From: an uncultured SAR86 cluster bacterium
GTDB taxonomy: Bacteria > Pseudomonadota > Gammaproteobacteria > Magnimaribacterales > AG-339-G14
NCBI GenBank assembly: GCA_949373255.1
Contig: CASICS010000005.1
Coordinates: forward strand, 1-32,462
DNA: 32,462 bases
Direction of reading: 5' to 3'
Positions 1 to 9,239 of the stretch are shown here, one piece after another. Position 1 is the stretch's first letter; each line of letters begins with the position of its first letter. Below the pieces are notes generated by a model that was given only the letters and a program-made list of their open reading frames with translations, was not told the DNA's origin and searched no databases. The translations under genes and the position numbers were made by a program.

Positions 1-1
1 A

Positions 2-1012
2 GATGTTCAATATGGCTGGCTTTTAAGATACCTCCATGCTGCTGGAGCATCTGCCTTCTTTGCACTTATTTATCTGCATATGTTTAGAGGCATGATGTAT
101 GGCTCTTATCAAAAACCTAGGGAGCTTATTTGGGTTGCTGGATGGTTGACCTATGTTCTGCTATGCGCTGAAGGTTTCACGGGGTATGTTCTTCCATGGG
201 GACAAATGTCCTTCTGGGCTGCTCAAGTAATTATTTCCTTGTTAGGCTCTATTCCAATGGTTGGTGAAGATCTAGCAACTTGGATTAGAGGAGATTACTT
301 AATTTCTGGAATTACCTTATCTAGACTTTTCGCATTTCATGTGGTCCTTCTACCAATAATGATAATAGCAGTTGTTTTCTTTCACGTGCTAGCCTTGCAT
401 GAAATCGGATCAAATAATCCAGATGGAATAGATATCAAAAAACATGTAGATAAAGATGGAGTGCCTTTAGATTCTAAGCCTTTTTATCCATACGACATTA
501 CCCATGATATTTACGCTCTCGGAGTATTCCTTCTGGTTTTTTGTACTATTGTTTTCTTTTTTCCTGAAGGCGGAGGTTACGTTTTAGAATATGTAAACTT
601 TGAACCAGCAAATCCTTTATCAACTCCATCGCATATAGTTCCATCATGGTACTTCACTCCTTTTTACGCGATGTTAAGAGCTGTAGATTTTTCTTTATTT
701 GGATTGACGGCAAAATTTCTTGGTTTCGTATGTATGGCTGGAGGGATTGCAATTTTTGCCGCTCTTCCATGGCTAGATAGAAGTCCGGTAAAATCTATAA
801 AATATAAAGGAATTCTAAGTAAGGGATTTTTAGCGGCATTTGTGGTTAGTTTTTTTGTATTAGGGTATCTAGGAGCTGTGCCTCCTTCGGATTTAAAGAA
901 TCTTTTAGCTAAAGTTTTTACAGTTATATACTTTTCTTACTTTTTGTTAATGCCAATATATACAAGAATGGAAACTTGCAAGCCTGTTCCAGAAAGAGCT
1001 CCTCAGCATTAG
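2..1012 (+). CDS. petB: Cytochrome b of the bc1 complex (5'-truncated by window edge)
   Basis: Frame is open to the window edge ([30 protein letters not shown] upstream of the ATG at 80); [30 protein letters not shown] motifs; followed by cytochrome c1. Confidence 0.95.
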   Translation, partial: DVQYGWLLRYLHAAGASAFFALIYLHMFRGMMYGSYQKPRELIWVAGWLTYVLLCAEGFTGYVLPWGQMSFWAAQVIISLLGSIPMVGEDLATWIRGDYLISGITLSRLFAFHVVLLPIMIIAVVFFHVLALHEIGSNNPDGIDIKKHVDKDGVPLDSKPFYPYDITHDIYALGVFLLVFCTIVFFFPEGGGYVLEYVNFEPANPLSTPSHIVPSWYFTPFYAMLRAVDFSLFGLTAKFLGFVCMAGGIAIFAALPWLDRSPVKSIKYKGILSKGFLAAFVVSFFVLGYLGAVPPSDLKNLLAKVFTVIYFSYFLLMPIYTRMETCKPVPERAPQH

Positions 1013-1014
1013 AA

Positions 1015-1677
1015 ATGAAACGAATATTATTTTTAATTTTTATTATTCCATCATTCGCTTTTGCAGCTTCAGGCGAATTAAGTTGCGGCACTATAGAATG
1101 TGACGACTTTTCCGCGGACACCACCAATTTATCTTCTCTTCAAGATGGTTTAACTACCTACATGAATTATTGCTATGGATGTCACTCTTTAAAATACTCT
1201 AGGTACAATCGCATAGCCAAAGATCTAAATATTCCAATAGATATGTATCAAGAAAACCTAATCTTTGATGGTTCTAAACCCGGGCAATTAATGAATATAA
1301 GCATGAATTCAAAAGATGCTGTCGAATGGATTGGTGCAAAGCCGCCAGATTTGACTCTTGAAGCAAGAATCAGAAAACCCAGTTGGATTTATACATACTT
1401 AAGAAAGTTTTATCCTGATGCTTCTAGACCTTATGGAGTTAATAATAAAGTTTACTACAATGTTTCCATGCCTCATGTCTTAGAAGATCTTCAGTCTAAT
1501 CTATCCGAGAGCCAATATGATGAAATGATCTATAACCTGACAAATTTTATGGTTTATGTCGCAGACCCGTCCGCAAACGAAAGAAAAAGAATCGGGGTAT
1601 ATGTTTTACTATTTCTGTTACTATTCACCTCTTTCGCTTACTTAACGTATCGAGAATTCAAAAAAGATCTTAAATAA
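1015..1677 (+). CDS. petC: Cytochrome c1 (start revised to ATG at 1015)
   Basis: Signal peptide MKRILFLIFIIPSFAFA, haem motif CYGCHSLKYSRYNR, C-terminal TM anchor; adjacent to cytochrome b. Confidence 0.92.
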   Translation: MKRILFLIFIIPSFAFAASGELSCGTIECDDFSADTTNLSSLQDGLTTYMNYCYGCHSLKYSRYNRIAKDLNIPIDMYQENLIFDGSKPGQLMNISMNSKDAVEWIGAKPPDLTLEARIRKPSWIYTYLRKFYPDASRPYGVNNKVYYNVSMPHVLEDLQSNLSESQYDEMIYNLTNFMVYVADPSANERKRIGVYVLLFLLLFTSFAYLTYREFKKDLK

Positions 1678-1685
1678 TTAAAAAT

Positions 1686-2321
1686 ATGAGTTTACTAAAC
1701 AACAGATCGACAATGGTCTTATTCCATGACGTCATTGGCCATCGAAGTCAAAAAGTGAGAATAGTTCTTGCTGAAAAAGGAATAGCTTGCGATTTCGAAC
1801 CTATTGATTCATCAAATATTCCATCTGAGATTATGGAAGTAAATCCCTCAGGCTCGTTACCATTGTTGATAGATAGAGATTTATCTTTATATCGCTCTGG
1901 ACTAATTGTCGAATATTTGGATGAAAGATTTCCTCATCCACCTTTGTTACCTGTTTATCCTGTTGCAAGAGCTCAAACTAGATTAATCTTAAATAGACTA
2001 GAAAATGATTGGGCAATAAACCTAGATATATTAGAAAGCCCCACGGCAAGCAAGTCAGAAAAATCTAAAAGCAAAAAGTTGCTAGAGACTAATGTTCTTA
2101 ATTCATTATCTTTATTTGATGATCAGCCTTTCTTTAGAAGCGAGGAATTTACTGTCTTAGATGCAGTCATCATTCCAATTTTATTTAGATTATCCTTCTA
2201 TGGAATTAAACTCCCAAGTTCAAAAGCAGCAAATAGCATTAATGAATACATGGAAAGAGCCTTTAATCTAGAAAGCTTCATCGCTAGCAAAACAGAAGAA
2301 GAAACAGAACAGTTAATTTAA
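1686..2321 (+). CDS. sspA: Stringent starvation protein A / GST-like protein (start may be internal ATG at 1713)
   Basis: HRSQKVRIVLAEKGI, NPSGSLPLLIDRDLSLYRSGLIVEYLDERFPHPPLLP thioredoxin/GST fold; typical position downstream of petC. Confidence 0.82.
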   Translation: MSLLNNRSTMVLFHDVIGHRSQKVRIVLAEKGIACDFEPIDSSNIPSEIMEVNPSGSLPLLIDRDLSLYRSGLIVEYLDERFPHPPLLPVYPVARAQTRLILNRLENDWAINLDILESPTASKSEKSKSKKLLETNVLNSLSLFDDQPFFRSEEFTVLDAVIIPILFRLSFYGIKLPSSKAANSINEYMERAFNLESFIASKTEEETEQLI

Positions 2322-3452
2322 TTTCTGATTCATCTCTCCATTTTTAAAAGATACCTGTAAAGGTCTTATTTCTATATTGTTGGCTTGAAAGAAAAATTCT
2401 CCTAATAATCCAAAGTAATCATTTCCATTATTTATAAAATTAACTAGATCAAATCCAAGTGCATAATTAATTTTTTCTTCTGAAGAATACGTTTCAAAGT
2501 TAGATGAGCCCAAATTTATTTTATTTAAAAGAATAGGATACTCCAATCCAAAAGTTCCATTTAGATCATCTAAAGAAAAATTAGGATTCCAAGCATCAAA
2601 GTGATTAGGTAAATTATAAATTTCAATATCAAAGAGAAGATTGTATTTGAAAGCTGGCACTATCCTATTTGCAATACTTGAACTTGAACTTACAACAACC
2701 TTTGAAATATCTTTCCTCGCTCTTGGCGTTATTTTAATTTCATTACCTATTTCTTTTTGTAAATCTTTTTTTCTTTTCTGGCTTAGTGAAAGCTCAAATA
2801 TTGATGCAATTTGATTTTCAAAATTTTTAAAACTATTTATTAAAACAAAAGAGTCTTCACTTATTTTCTTATCATTTGATAAAAAATTCTTATTAAACCT
2901 TTCAAATTCTAAAATATCTTTAGAAATATAAATAAAATTATCAAGATTAAAGCCCTCGTTAGAAATTAATTGACTAAGATAATTCTGATTATTTAGATTA
3001 ATAGAAATAACTTCGGGTAAGTATCGATAGTCATCAAGAAATACAAAATAATAGTCGGAATTCAAACCTGATAAACATTTTTTAGATATAGAATCTAAAT
3101 TCTTCGAATAAACTATAATTTTTTTACCTACCGATGATTTCATTTTATTACAGAAATTTTTATTCCCAATTATTTCGCTAAAATTAATCGATTTTCTTTC
3201 TTTACCTAATGATTTTTGAAAAAAATATGCACCTTTAACACCTTCTAGAAATTTTTCTGTTCTTTTTGAGTCGTCTTTTGAGTAAAAGATTGTTAAATCA
3301 TATCTTTGAAATGAAGCAGAAATAGATTTAAGTAGACTTTTACTAATTTTATTTGGAGACTCATCAAAATAAAAATTAGTAAGTCTAGAATTGCTAGTTG
3401 ATGCGCAGCAAGTTAGGATTAATAAAATTATTACAGATATAGAGGTTTTCAT
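2313..3452 (-). CDS. lpoA: Penicillin-binding protein activator, LpoA/LppC family
   Basis: RARKDISKVVVSSSSSIANRIVPAFKYNLLFDIEIYNLP...DLNGTFGLEYPILL resembles the LpoA C-terminal domain; divergent from rsmI as in E. coli yraM/yraL. Confidence 0.72.
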   Translation of the reverse strand: MKTSISVIILLILTCCASTSNSRLTNFYFDESPNKISKSLLKSISASFQRYDLTIFYSKDDSKRTEKFLEGVKGAYFFQKSLGKERKSINFSEIIGNKNFCNKMKSSVGKKIIVYSKNLDSISKKCLSGLNSDYYFVFLDDYRYLPEVISINLNNQNYLSQLISNEGFNLDNFIYISKDILEFERFNKNFLSNDKKISEDSFVLINSFKNFENQIASIFELSLSQKRKKDLQKEIGNEIKITPRARKDISKVVVSSSSSIANRIVPAFKYNLLFDIEIYNLPNHFDAWNPNFSLDDLNGTFGLEYPILLNKINLGSSNFETYSSEEKINYALGFDLVNFINNGNDYFGLLGEFFFQANNIEIRPLQVSFKNGEMNQKLN

Positions 3453-3488
3453 TGGAGAAATATTATTCTTTCTAAAGGTACATTATAT

Positions 3489-4298
3489 TTGGTTGCAACT
3501 CCAATAGGTAATTTTGATGATCTTTCATTTAGAGGAATCCATATTTTAAAAACCGTTGATCTTATTCTCGCAGAAGATAAAAGAAAGTCTGCATTATTAT
3601 TAAATAATTTTTCAATAAAAACTAAGATGCACTCTTTTCATGAATTTTCAGATGAACGTGAAATTAAAAAATATATAAATCTTTTAAAAGATGGTCAAAA
3701 TTTAGCTTTAATATCTGATGCCGGATCTCCTTTAATTTCAGATCCAGGATTTGAATTAGTTCAAGCATCTATAACTGAAGATATAAAAATAAGTCCTATT
3801 CCAGGACCGAGCTCAGTCACATCTTCTTTAGTTGCATCAGGATTAAAAGTAAATAAATTTATTTTTGAAGGCTTCCCCCCAAGGAAGGCTTTAGAACTAA
3901 AAAAATATCTTAATAAGTTTCAATTTGAAGAGAGAACTATAATTTTCTTTGAGTCTCCAAGGAGAATAAAGAAATTAGTTAAATCTGTTTTAGAGGTTTT
4001 CGGTGAAGAAAGAAGGGTGGCTTTAGCGAAAGAAATATCTAAACCTCATGAAAATTTTTATCTAGGAAATGCTAAGGAGTTATTAGAAGAAATTGAAAAC
4101 AATAAAAATTTAGAGAAAGGAGAAATAGTTTTCTTATTAGAAGGAACTAATAATATAGAAATTCTTCCAGATAATCTTGAGGATCAATTAGTTATGAGTT
4201 TAAAAGACTTTCTGCCTCTTAGAACTATTTCTAAAATTGTTTCTAAAGTATCTAAGCTTTCTTCGAGAGAAATTTATAGTAAGTACAATAAAAGATAA
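3489..4298 (+). CDS. rsmI: 16S rRNA 2'-O-ribose C1402 methyltransferase RsmI (5' end uncertain)
   Basis: LYLVATPIGNFDDLSFRGIHILKTVDLILAEDKR, ALISDAGSPLISDPGFELV, PIPGPSSVTSSLVASGL. Only a TTG (3489) is available as a standard start, although conserved GTLY lies just upstream. Confidence 0.93.
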   Translation: MVATPIGNFDDLSFRGIHILKTVDLILAEDKRKSALLLNNFSIKTKMHSFHEFSDEREIKKYINLLKDGQNLALISDAGSPLISDPGFELVQASITEDIKISPIPGPSSVTSSLVASGLKVNKFIFEGFPPRKALELKKYLNKFQFEERTIIFFESPRRIKKLVKSVLEVFGEERRVALAKEISKPHENFYLGNAKELLEEIENNKNLEKGEIVFLLEGTNNIEILPDNLEDQLVMSLKDFLPLRTISKIVSKVSKLSSREIYSKYNKR

Positions 4299-4311
4299 TA
4301 TAATCAAATCT

Positions 4312-4642
4312 GAGCTGACTGAGTAATCGCTAACTATGTTAGAGGAAAGTCCGGGCTCCATAGGATAAGACGCCAGGTAACTCCTGGGAGCAATATTTTA
4401 TTGTTACGGCTAGTGCAGCAGAAAATAAACCGCCATTTATGGTAAGGGTGAAAAGGTGCGGTAAGAGCGCACCGTATATTTGGAAACAAATATAGCTAGG
4501 TAAACCCCGTCTGGAGCAAGACTAAATAGAGATTCATTAATGTTATCCGCATTGAATCTGGGTAAGTTGCTAGAGATATATGGCGACATATATCCGAGAT
4601 GAATGATTACATAAAACAGAACCCGGCTTATGGGTCAGCTCT
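4312..4642 (+). ncRNA. rnpB: RNase P RNA, bacterial type A
   Basis: Conserved GAGGAAAGTCCGGGCTCC and ACAGAACCCGGCTTAT blocks; terminal P1-like pairing GAGCTGAC / GTCAGCTC; no long ORF. Confidence 0.95.
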
Positions 4643-4727
4643 CTTTTCAAAATAAAAACATATAAATTCCTCCGTCTTCTGAGTTATCTAGATATATATA
4701 GTTAAAACAATCTATTATTTAACTTCT

Positions 4728-4767
4728 AAAGTGAGTAAAAGTGTGTAAAAATAGTATGAAGTGTGAC
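4728..4767 (+). promoter_or_regulatory. MraZ operator-like phased decamer repeats upstream of mraZ
   Basis: aaagtgagta / aaagtgtgta / aaaatagtat / gaagtgtgac: four consecutive 10-nt units, three with AAGTG, ending 15 nt before the mraZ ATG (4783). Confidence 0.65.
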
Positions 4768-4782
4768 AAACGGGACTAAAAT

Positions 4783-5259
4783 ATGGCTGGAATATATGGT
4801 TTAAGCAGTCTAACTTTAGATAATAAGGGGAGAATTGCGGTGCCTGCTAGATATAAGGAGCAACTCAAAGAGTTAGCTGCTGGATCACTTATTGTTACAA
4901 GAGACCCTCAATATCCATCTCTGCTTATATACCCAGGAAATCTTTGGAAAGAAATCTCTTCTTCTTTTGAGGGTTTGTCTGGTTTAAATCCTAAACTCAG
5001 AGCTCTTCAATGGAATTTTCTTGGAAACGCCCATCAAGTCGACTTTGAAGCATCAGAAAGAATGAATATTTTATTTCCTCAGTCTTTAAGAGAATATGCT
5101 CAATTAAAAGAAAAACAAAAAGTAATATTAATTGGCATGGGTCAAAAATTTGAATTATGGAGTGAAAAGAACTGGAAAATTAAAGAATTAGGTAAGGAAA
5201 TTAAGGGAGAAAGAATTGATATTGAACTTCCTCAAGAAGTAAGGGAGATACCATTTTAA
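4783..5259 (+). CDS. mraZ: Transcriptional regulator MraZ
   Basis: SSLTLDNKGRIAVPARYKEQL, two SpoVT/AbrB-like MraZ repeats; first gene of the dcw cluster. Confidence 0.95.
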   Translation: MAGIYGLSSLTLDNKGRIAVPARYKEQLKELAAGSLIVTRDPQYPSLLIYPGNLWKEISSSFEGLSGLNPKLRALQWNFLGNAHQVDFEASERMNILFPQSLREYAQLKEKQKVILIGMGQKFELWSEKNWKIKELGKEIKGERIDIELPQEVREIPF

Positions 5260-6128
5260 TGTTTTCACATGCTCCTGTAATGATTAAAGAAACGATAGAT
5301 TCACTTATTCTAAATAAATCAGGCGCTTATCTTGACTGCACCTTTGGTCTTGGAGGTCATTCAAAAGAAATTTTAAATAATTTAGATCCCAAAGGTAGCC
5401 TTTCGGCAATCGATCAAGACCAAGTTGTTCTTGAATATGCAAAAAAAATAAAAGACCCTAGGTTTAACTTTCAATATTCAAAATTTTCGAATATCGAATC
5501 CATTTTTGATTCGGTCGAGTTTGATGGCATTCTTTTTGATCTTGGAGTTTCATCTTTGCAACTTGACGACGCTTCAAGAGGCTTTAGTTTTCAAAATAAT
5601 GGGAAATTAGATATGAGAATGGATCAATCAAATAAAATATCAGCATATGATTGGTTAAATAACGCGAAAGAATCAGAAATTGCAGATATCTTTTATTATT
5701 TAGGAGAAGAAAGAAAATCAAGATTTTTTGCAAAAAGAGTCGTGGAAAGAAGAAAAATGAATGCAATAAATTCCACTGAAGATCTAGCATCGATAGCCTA
5801 TACAGGAAGAAATTCAAAGAAACATCCAGCAACAAATATTTTTAGAGCGGTAAGAATGTTTGTGAATAATGAATTAGATGAAATTAAAGATGCTTTGAAA
5901 GCGTCTGCAAACATTTTAAAAGATAAAGGTAGGATAGCTGTAATTAGTTTTCATTCAATGGAAGATAGAATAGTAAAGAATTTTTTTAGAGGAAAGCTAG
6001 ATGGGGATGATTTTAATTCGCAATTAAAGTCAGTTGGCAAAATCATCAAGCCTTCATTAGCCGAAATACAGGAAAATCCGAGAGCTAGAAGCGCAATTTT
6101 AAGAATAGGAGAAAAGTCTTATGCTTAA
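5259..6128 (+). CDS. rsmH: 16S rRNA (cytosine-1402-N4)-methyltransferase RsmH
   Basis: HAPVMIKETIDSL, YLDCTFGLGGHSKEIL, FDGILFDLGVSSLQLDDASRGFSF, VISFHSMEDRIVKNFF. Confidence 0.97.
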   Translation: MFSHAPVMIKETIDSLILNKSGAYLDCTFGLGGHSKEILNNLDPKGSLSAIDQDQVVLEYAKKIKDPRFNFQYSKFSNIESIFDSVEFDGILFDLGVSSLQLDDASRGFSFQNNGKLDMRMDQSNKISAYDWLNNAKESEIADIFYYLGEERKSRFFAKRVVERRKMNAINSTEDLASIAYTGRNSKKHPATNIFRAVRMFVNNELDEIKDALKASANILKDKGRIAVISFHSMEDRIVKNFFRGKLDGDDFNSQLKSVGKIIKPSLAEIQENPRARSAILRIGEKSYA

Positions 6129-6402
6129 TATAAACAATTTCATAATTATTTCTTTGTTAAGCCTTTCTATTGCTTCTTTAGCCATCACTAAATCTGTAAA
6201 TGTTTTTGAGTATAGGTCAACAAACTCTTTACTTGATCAAGAAAATTCTAAATTTTTAGTCCTGGAAACTGACTTTATAGAGATGAATAATAAATTACAG
6301 TATAAAAAATCATTTTTAGAGGCTAACGAAAGTTCAAAAATTGATTTGGCAATGATTAAACCAACCGAAACACATCTCATAATTGAGGGTTATAAAAAGT
6401 GA
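6121..6402 (+). CDS. ftsL: Cell division protein FtsL
   Basis: Short protein with one N-terminal TM segment and a coiled-coil-like region ending LAMIKPTETHLI; position after rsmH. Confidence 0.82.
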   Translation: MLNINNFIIISLLSLSIASLAITKSVNVFEYRSTNSLLDQENSKFLVLETDFIEMNNKLQYKKSFLEANESSKIDLAMIKPTETHLIIEGYKK

Positions 6403-6875
6403 AAAATACATTAATTATTCTAAGCTTCTCTATGGCTACATCGTTAATGTCCTTTAGCGAAGATGGAAATCGTGAATATTTCAAAGGAGCTCATTTTTCA
6501 TGGAATGGAATTTCTTACCTTTCAGCTTCAGGAGAAATAGTTAAATCAAGCAATAGGGAATCAAGAGATTTAATATTTCTTTTTGGCTCAAGATTTGAAG
6601 AATTAAAGTTGATAGATTATTTTTACAAAATCCAAAGTAAATTAATTAAATTTAATCTAGAGGTTGTAGGAATAAATAAAAGTAATTCAGGAAATTTAAA
6701 AATTTTTTTGAAAGATAAAAGAGTTATTAAAATTCAAGATTTTAAAATAAATGATCAGCTAGATAGATTGCAATTCTTCCTAACCTCAAATGAATCAAAA
6801 AAAATTATGGCTAATTTTAAATCAATAGATCTTAGATATAAAAATAAGATTGCAATTAAATATCTCAATGGCTAG
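6399..6875 (+). CDS. ftsQ: FtsQ/DivIB-like cell division protein, unusually short, no apparent POTRA domain
   Basis: N-terminal hydrophobic segment, WNGISYLSASGEIVKSS, and C-terminal KSIDLRYKNKIAIKYLNG resembling the FtsQ VDLRYPNGFAVRW motif; lies immediately upstream of ftsA. Confidence 0.65.
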   Translation: MKNTLIILSFSMATSLMSFSEDGNREYFKGAHFSWNGISYLSASGEIVKSSNRESRDLIFLFGSRFEELKLIDYFYKIQSKLIKFNLEVVGINKSNSGNLKIFLKDKRVIKIQDFKINDQLDRLQFFLTSNESKKIMANFKSIDLRYKNKIAIKYLNG

Positions 6876-8097
6876 CAATATTTACCAAAATATAAAAATT
6901 GGAATAGACATAGGTACTTCTAAAGTAGTCTGCCTAGTAACTGACTCAACACCTGACGGATTGAAGGTCTTAGGCTTAGGTTCTCATCCTTCTAGAGGCC
7001 TTAAAAATGGAGTTGTAGTTGATATTGAATCAACAGTGAATGCAATTAGAGAGGCTACCAATAAAGCTGAGCTAATGTCTGGAATTAGAGTTAATCAAGC
7101 CTATGTTGGAATCTCTGGAGGAAGTTCAAGTGGCTTAAATTCAGAAGGAGTAGTTCCAATTAGAGATCGAAAGGTAAAGGCTAGTGATGTTGATAAGGTT
7201 ATAAATGCTGCAGGCGCTCAAAGCATAAAAGATGGATATAAAATGTTGCATATCTTACCTAGAGATTTTTCTATTGATCAGCAAAACGGAATCAAAGAAC
7301 CTTTAGGTATGGCAGGAGTAAGACTCGAAGCAAAGGTCCACTTGGTATCTTGTAGTAAAAATGCAGCAGATAATATTGATTCTTGCATGAAATCTTGTGG
7401 GATATCTGTGCAGAATTATATTCTTGAACAATTAGCTTCAAGTTATGCAGTGCTTTCGGAAGACGAAAAAAAATTAGGAGTTTGTTTGATAGATCTAGGA
7501 GGCGGCACTTCAGACGTAGCTATCTTCATGGATGGATCCATAAGCCATACTGTCAACATTCCTGTTGGCGGCGACCATGTGACGAATGATATTGCTAGAG
7601 CAATTCAGACACCAACAGATCAAGCAGAAGATCTCAAGAAAAAATATGGATGTGCTTCGAGTTCTTTAACTAGTGAAGGGGAAAAAATATCTACACCATC
7701 AATAAATGGAAGGTCAGACAAAATTTTTTCCAGACAAGCTCTCGCAGACGTTATAGAGCATAGATATGCGGAAATATTTCAATTAATCAGACAGAGATTA
7801 GGGATTTCAGATTTATCTCAGGTATTACCTGCAGGTATAGTTCTTACGGGTGGAGCCTCTAAGATCGAGGGTATATCTCAACTTGGTGAAGAGATATTTC
7901 AAATCCCAGTTAGAGTTGGACATCCAAAAGGTCTCGTGGGATTAACTGATATTTTAAAAAATCCTATCTACTCTACTGCTATTGGCTTAGTGCTTTATGG
8001 GCAAAAGGAAACTGAAGAGGATTATTTAGATTTTGCATTTACAAGAAATAAAGGCTTGGTTAATCAAGCTTTTAAATGGATTCAAAATAATTTTTAA
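6868..8097 (+). CDS. ftsA: Cell division protein FtsA (ATG at 6868 preferred over TTG at 6850)
   Basis: IGIDIGTSKVVCLV, LIDLGGGTSDVAIF, IVLTGGASKIEGI; C-terminal amphipathic segment QAFKWIQNNF. Confidence 0.95.
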   Translation: MASNIYQNIKIGIDIGTSKVVCLVTDSTPDGLKVLGLGSHPSRGLKNGVVVDIESTVNAIREATNKAELMSGIRVNQAYVGISGGSSSGLNSEGVVPIRDRKVKASDVDKVINAAGAQSIKDGYKMLHILPRDFSIDQQNGIKEPLGMAGVRLEAKVHLVSCSKNAADNIDSCMKSCGISVQNYILEQLASSYAVLSEDEKKLGVCLIDLGGGTSDVAIFMDGSISHTVNIPVGGDHVTNDIARAIQTPTDQAEDLKKKYGCASSSLTSEGEKISTPSINGRSDKIFSRQALADVIEHRYAEIFQLIRQRLGISDLSQVLPAGIVLTGGASKIEGISQLGEEIFQIPVRVGHPKGLVGLTDILKNPIYSTAIGLVLYGQKETEEDYLDFAFTRNKGLVNQAFKWIQNNF

Positions 8098-8116
8098 ATT
8101 TTTATAGGAGGCTACT

Positions 8117-9238
8117 ATGAACTGGAAAGTAATCGAAAAAAATGGACAACCAGGAGCTCTAATTAGAGTTGTTGGAGTAGGGGGTTGTGGTGGAAATGCT
8201 ATTGATCATATGGTTAAAGGCGGTTTAGATGGAGTAGAGACTATTGCTATTAATACTGATAGTCAGGCTCTTGACAAATGTACAGCTGATGTAAAACATA
8301 CGCTTGGCGAACTCACTAATAGTGGACAAGGCGCTGGAGCAAAACCAGAAGTTGGAAGGGATACAGCTTTAGATGACTACGAACGCCTAGAGACCTTATT
8401 AGAAGGTTCAGATATGGTCTTTATAGCAGCTGGAATGGGAGGTGGAACTGGAACAGGAGCGTCTCCAATTGTAGCTCAAGTAGCAAAATCAATAGGAGCG
8501 TTAACAGTTGCTGTTGTTACGAAACCACTTAATTTAGAAAGAAAGAACAAACTTGCTGAGGAAGGGATTAAGGCACTAAGATCTGAAGTAGATTCTTTGA
8601 TCACAATTCCCAATCAAAAACTTTCTGAAGTCCATGGAGGAGATTGTGACTTCATTGAGGCATTTGCACATGGAAATGACGTTCTTTTAGGAGCTGTAAG
8701 AGGAATTTCTGACATTATTACAAAAGTAGGGACTATTAATGTTGATTTTCAAGACGTCAAAACAGTTATGTCTGAGCAAGGAACAGCAATGATGGGAACG
8801 GGTGTAGCATCAGGTCCTAGTAGAGCTATAGAGGCAGCTTCAGCTGCAGTCGGAAGCCCTTTATTAGAGGATATCAATCTACAAAATGCCAGAGGAGTCT
8901 TAGTCAACATAACTGGTGGAGAAAAAGTTAGTATTGGCGAGATTGAAAAGGTACTTGAGCAGATAGATCAATTTGCTGCTGAGGATGCAATGATAATTCA
9001 TGGAGTAGCAATAGATAAAACTATGGATGCCGGCGACTTGAAAGTAACTGTAGTTGCAACAGGGCTCGGAGATGAAAATCAAAGAAGTAAATCTTCGTCA
9101 GATCCCTTTGGACTAAAAGTGCCACAAGTCTCACCTATCAGCACAGTAAAACCGATTACAGATGTTGAAGAGGTGAAAAGAGAAGCATCTTTAGATTATT
9201 TAGATGTGCCTTCTTTTGTTAAACGTCAAATAGACTAG
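8117..9238 (+). CDS. ftsZ: Cell division protein FtsZ
   Basis: GVGGCGGNAIDHM, tubulin motif GGGTGTGASPIVA, C-terminal LDVPSFVKRQID; SD-like aggaggc upstream. Confidence 0.98.
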   Translation: MNWKVIEKNGQPGALIRVVGVGGCGGNAIDHMVKGGLDGVETIAINTDSQALDKCTADVKHTLGELTNSGQGAGAKPEVGRDTALDDYERLETLLEGSDMVFIAAGMGGGTGTGASPIVAQVAKSIGALTVAVVTKPLNLERKNKLAEEGIKALRSEVDSLITIPNQKLSEVHGGDCDFIEAFAHGNDVLLGAVRGISDIITKVGTINVDFQDVKTVMSEQGTAMMGTGVASGPSRAIEAASAAVGSPLLEDINLQNARGVLVNITGGEKVSIGEIEKVLEQIDQFAAEDAMIIHGVAIDKTMDAGDLKVTVVATGLGDENQRSKSSSDPFGLKVPQVSPISTVKPITDVEEVKREASLDYLDVPSFVKRQID

Positions 9239-9239
9239 C

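Noticed and set aside
924-1127. Minus-strand ORF over the cytochrome b / c1 junction
   Set aside because: Antisense to two conserved genes, no domain pattern.
4643-4727. AT-rich stretch (gatatatatag, ttaaaac) as a specific -35/-10 promoter for mraZ
   Set aside because: A promoter is likely here, but many TATA-like hexamers are possible and none could be singled out.
5584-5835. 83-aa hydrophobic minus-strand ORF in rsmH
   Set aside because: Shadow ORF; the sense strand encodes conserved RsmH sequence.
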